Assembly (NCBI GenBank): GCA_050180015.1
Contig: JBFXEO010000163.1
Coordinates: 1-6,879, forward strand
Source: JBFXEO01 sp050180015
GTDB lineage: Bacteria; Bacteroidota; Bacteroidia; Bacteroidales; Tenuifilaceae
DNA: 6,879 nucleotides
Direction of reading: 5' to 3'
The notes beneath the pieces are model-generated. The model did not search any database, was not told the origin of the DNA, and saw only the letters and a list, made by a program, of their open reading frames with translations. Every line of letters begins with the position of its first letter. Position 1 is the stretch's first letter. This document shows positions 5,834 to 6,879 of the stretch, piece after piece. The translations under genes and the position numbers were made by a program.

Positions 5834-6682
5834 ATGCTAGGATCAGTTTGGAAGTCGTGTCATGCTTCAGTTTGCAGCCTGAACTTTATAAATGAAAGAG
5901 GAATTGTAATTGACACCCTTACCGGCTTTAAGGTGAAGGATTCGCTGGTTACATCGGAGCAAGCCTTTTATATCCCCAGGGCAAAGAAAGTTGATATACG
6001 CTTTGTCGATGAAGACGCTAATACAACAACAGTTTCGCTAAAAATTGATTACCAGGAATTGGTGAATGACCTGAAGGTTGGCTTTACCAACAATCATTCC
6101 GATTATGCGGTCTTTAACCTCAATTTTCCGGATTTTAAGTATATACCAAGCCTGTTATTGAGTGAGCGCAGGCATTACTCCATTGGATCGCAGGTTGCAA
6201 TGCTTAGTTTCGGCTGCGGTTGCCCCAATCTATCAATTAAAAACGCATTTATATCCTCTGCATTTGCAAATTCAAACGGGTTAAGATATTTGCAACTGGA
6301 TGGTCTTACCAGCTTTGGCAATAGCGGATCGCCCGTTATAGATCCCAGCTCAATGCAGGTAATAGCAATAATATCGCGTAGGAACACTCCGGCAGCAAGG
6401 GCTTATCGGCAGCTACAGGATACCATCTCGTCGAATTTGGAGGAGTTAAGAAAAATTGAAGGAAACTTAAGGCTAACAGATATTGATCCAATTCAGGTTT
6501 TGATCGCAAATCAAAACCAGTTCAAGCTTATGGTAAATAGTATTTACAAGTATGTTGCAATGGGATCGTCCCAAGCCATTATGCTCGATCAAATTCTAAC
6601 ATACTTCAATGAAAAATACATGGAAAATCAGTATGATAATATTAATTTGGAAAAGGTTGGCGTTAATTTTATGGAAAGTTAA
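5834..6682 (+). CDS. Trypsin-fold (chymotrypsin-like) protein with substituted catalytic histidine
   Basis: Protein of 282 aa whose first about 185 residues follow the bacterial trypsin-like peptidase pattern. The family's (S)GTGF...T-N-N-H-V-F segment is here TGFKV...LVTSEQAF (30-45), so the catalytic His position carries Gln (Q43). The Asp-bearing strand is present as HSDYAVFNL (88-96, D90), and the nucleophile motif GNSGSPV (162-168, S164) is intact, followed by strand QVIAII. A helical tail (about 186-282, with IQVLIANQNQFKLM at 220-233) ends the protein and may be an interaction module. There is no signal peptide, so it should act in the cytoplasm. ATG 5834 is the first ATG, GTG or TTG after an in-frame stop at 5738-5740. 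It follows the 40-aa membrane ORF by 23 bp and diverges from the NACHT gene. Either it is a pseudoprotease or it uses altered chemistry; H10, H88 and C9 are other nearby candidates but not in the expected place. Confidence 0.75.
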   Translation: MLGSVWKSCHASVCSLNFINERGIVIDTLTGFKVKDSLVTSEQAFYIPRAKKVDIRFVDEDANTTTVSLKIDYQELVNDLKVGFTNNHSDYAVFNLNFPDFKYIPSLLLSERRHYSIGSQVAMLSFGCGCPNLSIKNAFISSAFANSNGLRYLQLDGLTSFGNSGSPVIDPSSMQVIAIISRRNTPAARAYRQLQDTISSNLEELRKIEGNLRLTDIDPIQVLIANQNQFKLMVNSIYKYVAMGSSQAIMLDQILTYFNEKYMENQYDNINLEKVGVNFMES

Positions 6683-6704
6683 TCGGTTTAATTAGAAAGG
6701 GGAA

Positions 6705-6737
6705 AGGGGGTAGCCTTCAGGGCCACCCTCTTTTTTT
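6705..6737 (+). terminator. Intrinsic terminator after the trypsin-fold gene
   Basis: AGGGGGTAGCC (6705-6715) pairs with GGCCACCCTCT (6721-6731) around the loop TTCAG, an 11-bp stem with one A-C mismatch and one G-T pair. It is followed by a run of Ts to 6737. It lies 22 bp after the stop at 6682 and closes the rightward transcription unit. Confidence 0.75.
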
Positions 6738-6879
6738 GCAAAAACTTTTTTGGTGTCTTTATCGTGAATTGGCCGTAAAGTGTGTTTTTACAAGGGTTCG
6801 TCATTATAAAATTCGGGTGGATTTGTTCTATAGGTATTGATTGAACCGTTCTGTTTCGTTAAATCTTCTTAAATTGTGC
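6738..6879. other. Intergenic DNA, no supported gene
   Basis: No complete ORF with a start codon and recognisable content was found. On the minus strand, 6788-6868 is an open stretch of 26 codons with protein-like composition (ending TNPPEFYNDEPL, then TAA), but it follows an in-frame stop and has no ATG. It could be a decayed gene end or chance. Confidence 0.4.

Overview
The window looks like chromosomal DNA from a member of the Bacteroidota, probably a Bacteroidales/Marinilabiliales-type organism. The evidence is AT-rich intergenic DNA, A-rich leaders instead of Shine-Dalgarno sites, several exact matches to the Bacteroidetes promoter -7 element (TAnnTTTG), and protein families that read as typical of that phylum. 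The genus cannot be fixed from the sequence.

Left part (1-413): AT-rich non-coding DNA with a C-free G/T/A stretch, then a perfect 14-bp stem terminator (207-238). A 58-codon minus-strand ORF (237-413) ends on that terminator and begins on the same CATG as the next gene, head to head. A good Bacteroidetes promoter (361-392) reads rightwards into that gene.

Metabolic pair (412-3019, plus strand): a family 5 extracytoplasmic solute-binding lipoprotein (DppA/OppA/MppA type) without a permease nearby, then, after 94 bp, a BadF/BadG/BcrA/BcrD-family sugar kinase of the N-acetylglucosamine kinase type. Together they could serve oligopeptide or cell-wall-fragment salvage; this is an inference from family and proximity only.

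Conflict-type locus (3016-6682): a large minus-strand NACHT-type STAND NTPase (829 aa) has intact Walker A, DALDE Walker B and sensor motifs, a Bacteroidetes-type N-terminal domain and a helical C-terminal half. Diverging from it, and apparently sharing a regulatory region, are a 40-residue single-pass membrane peptide and a trypsin-fold protein of 282 aa. The latter keeps the Asp region and the GNSGSPV serine motif but has Gln where the catalytic His should be. A NACHT ATPase beside a trypsin-like protein recalls known NTPase/protease defence modules such as AVAST type 1. The divergent layout, the tiny membrane partner and the apparently dead or altered protease are unusual, and this is the best candidate here for an undescribed system.

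Right end (6683-6879): a terminator at 6705-6737 closes the plus-strand unit. The rest shows no gene I can support. No tRNA, rRNA, CRISPR, insertion sequence or attachment site was seen.
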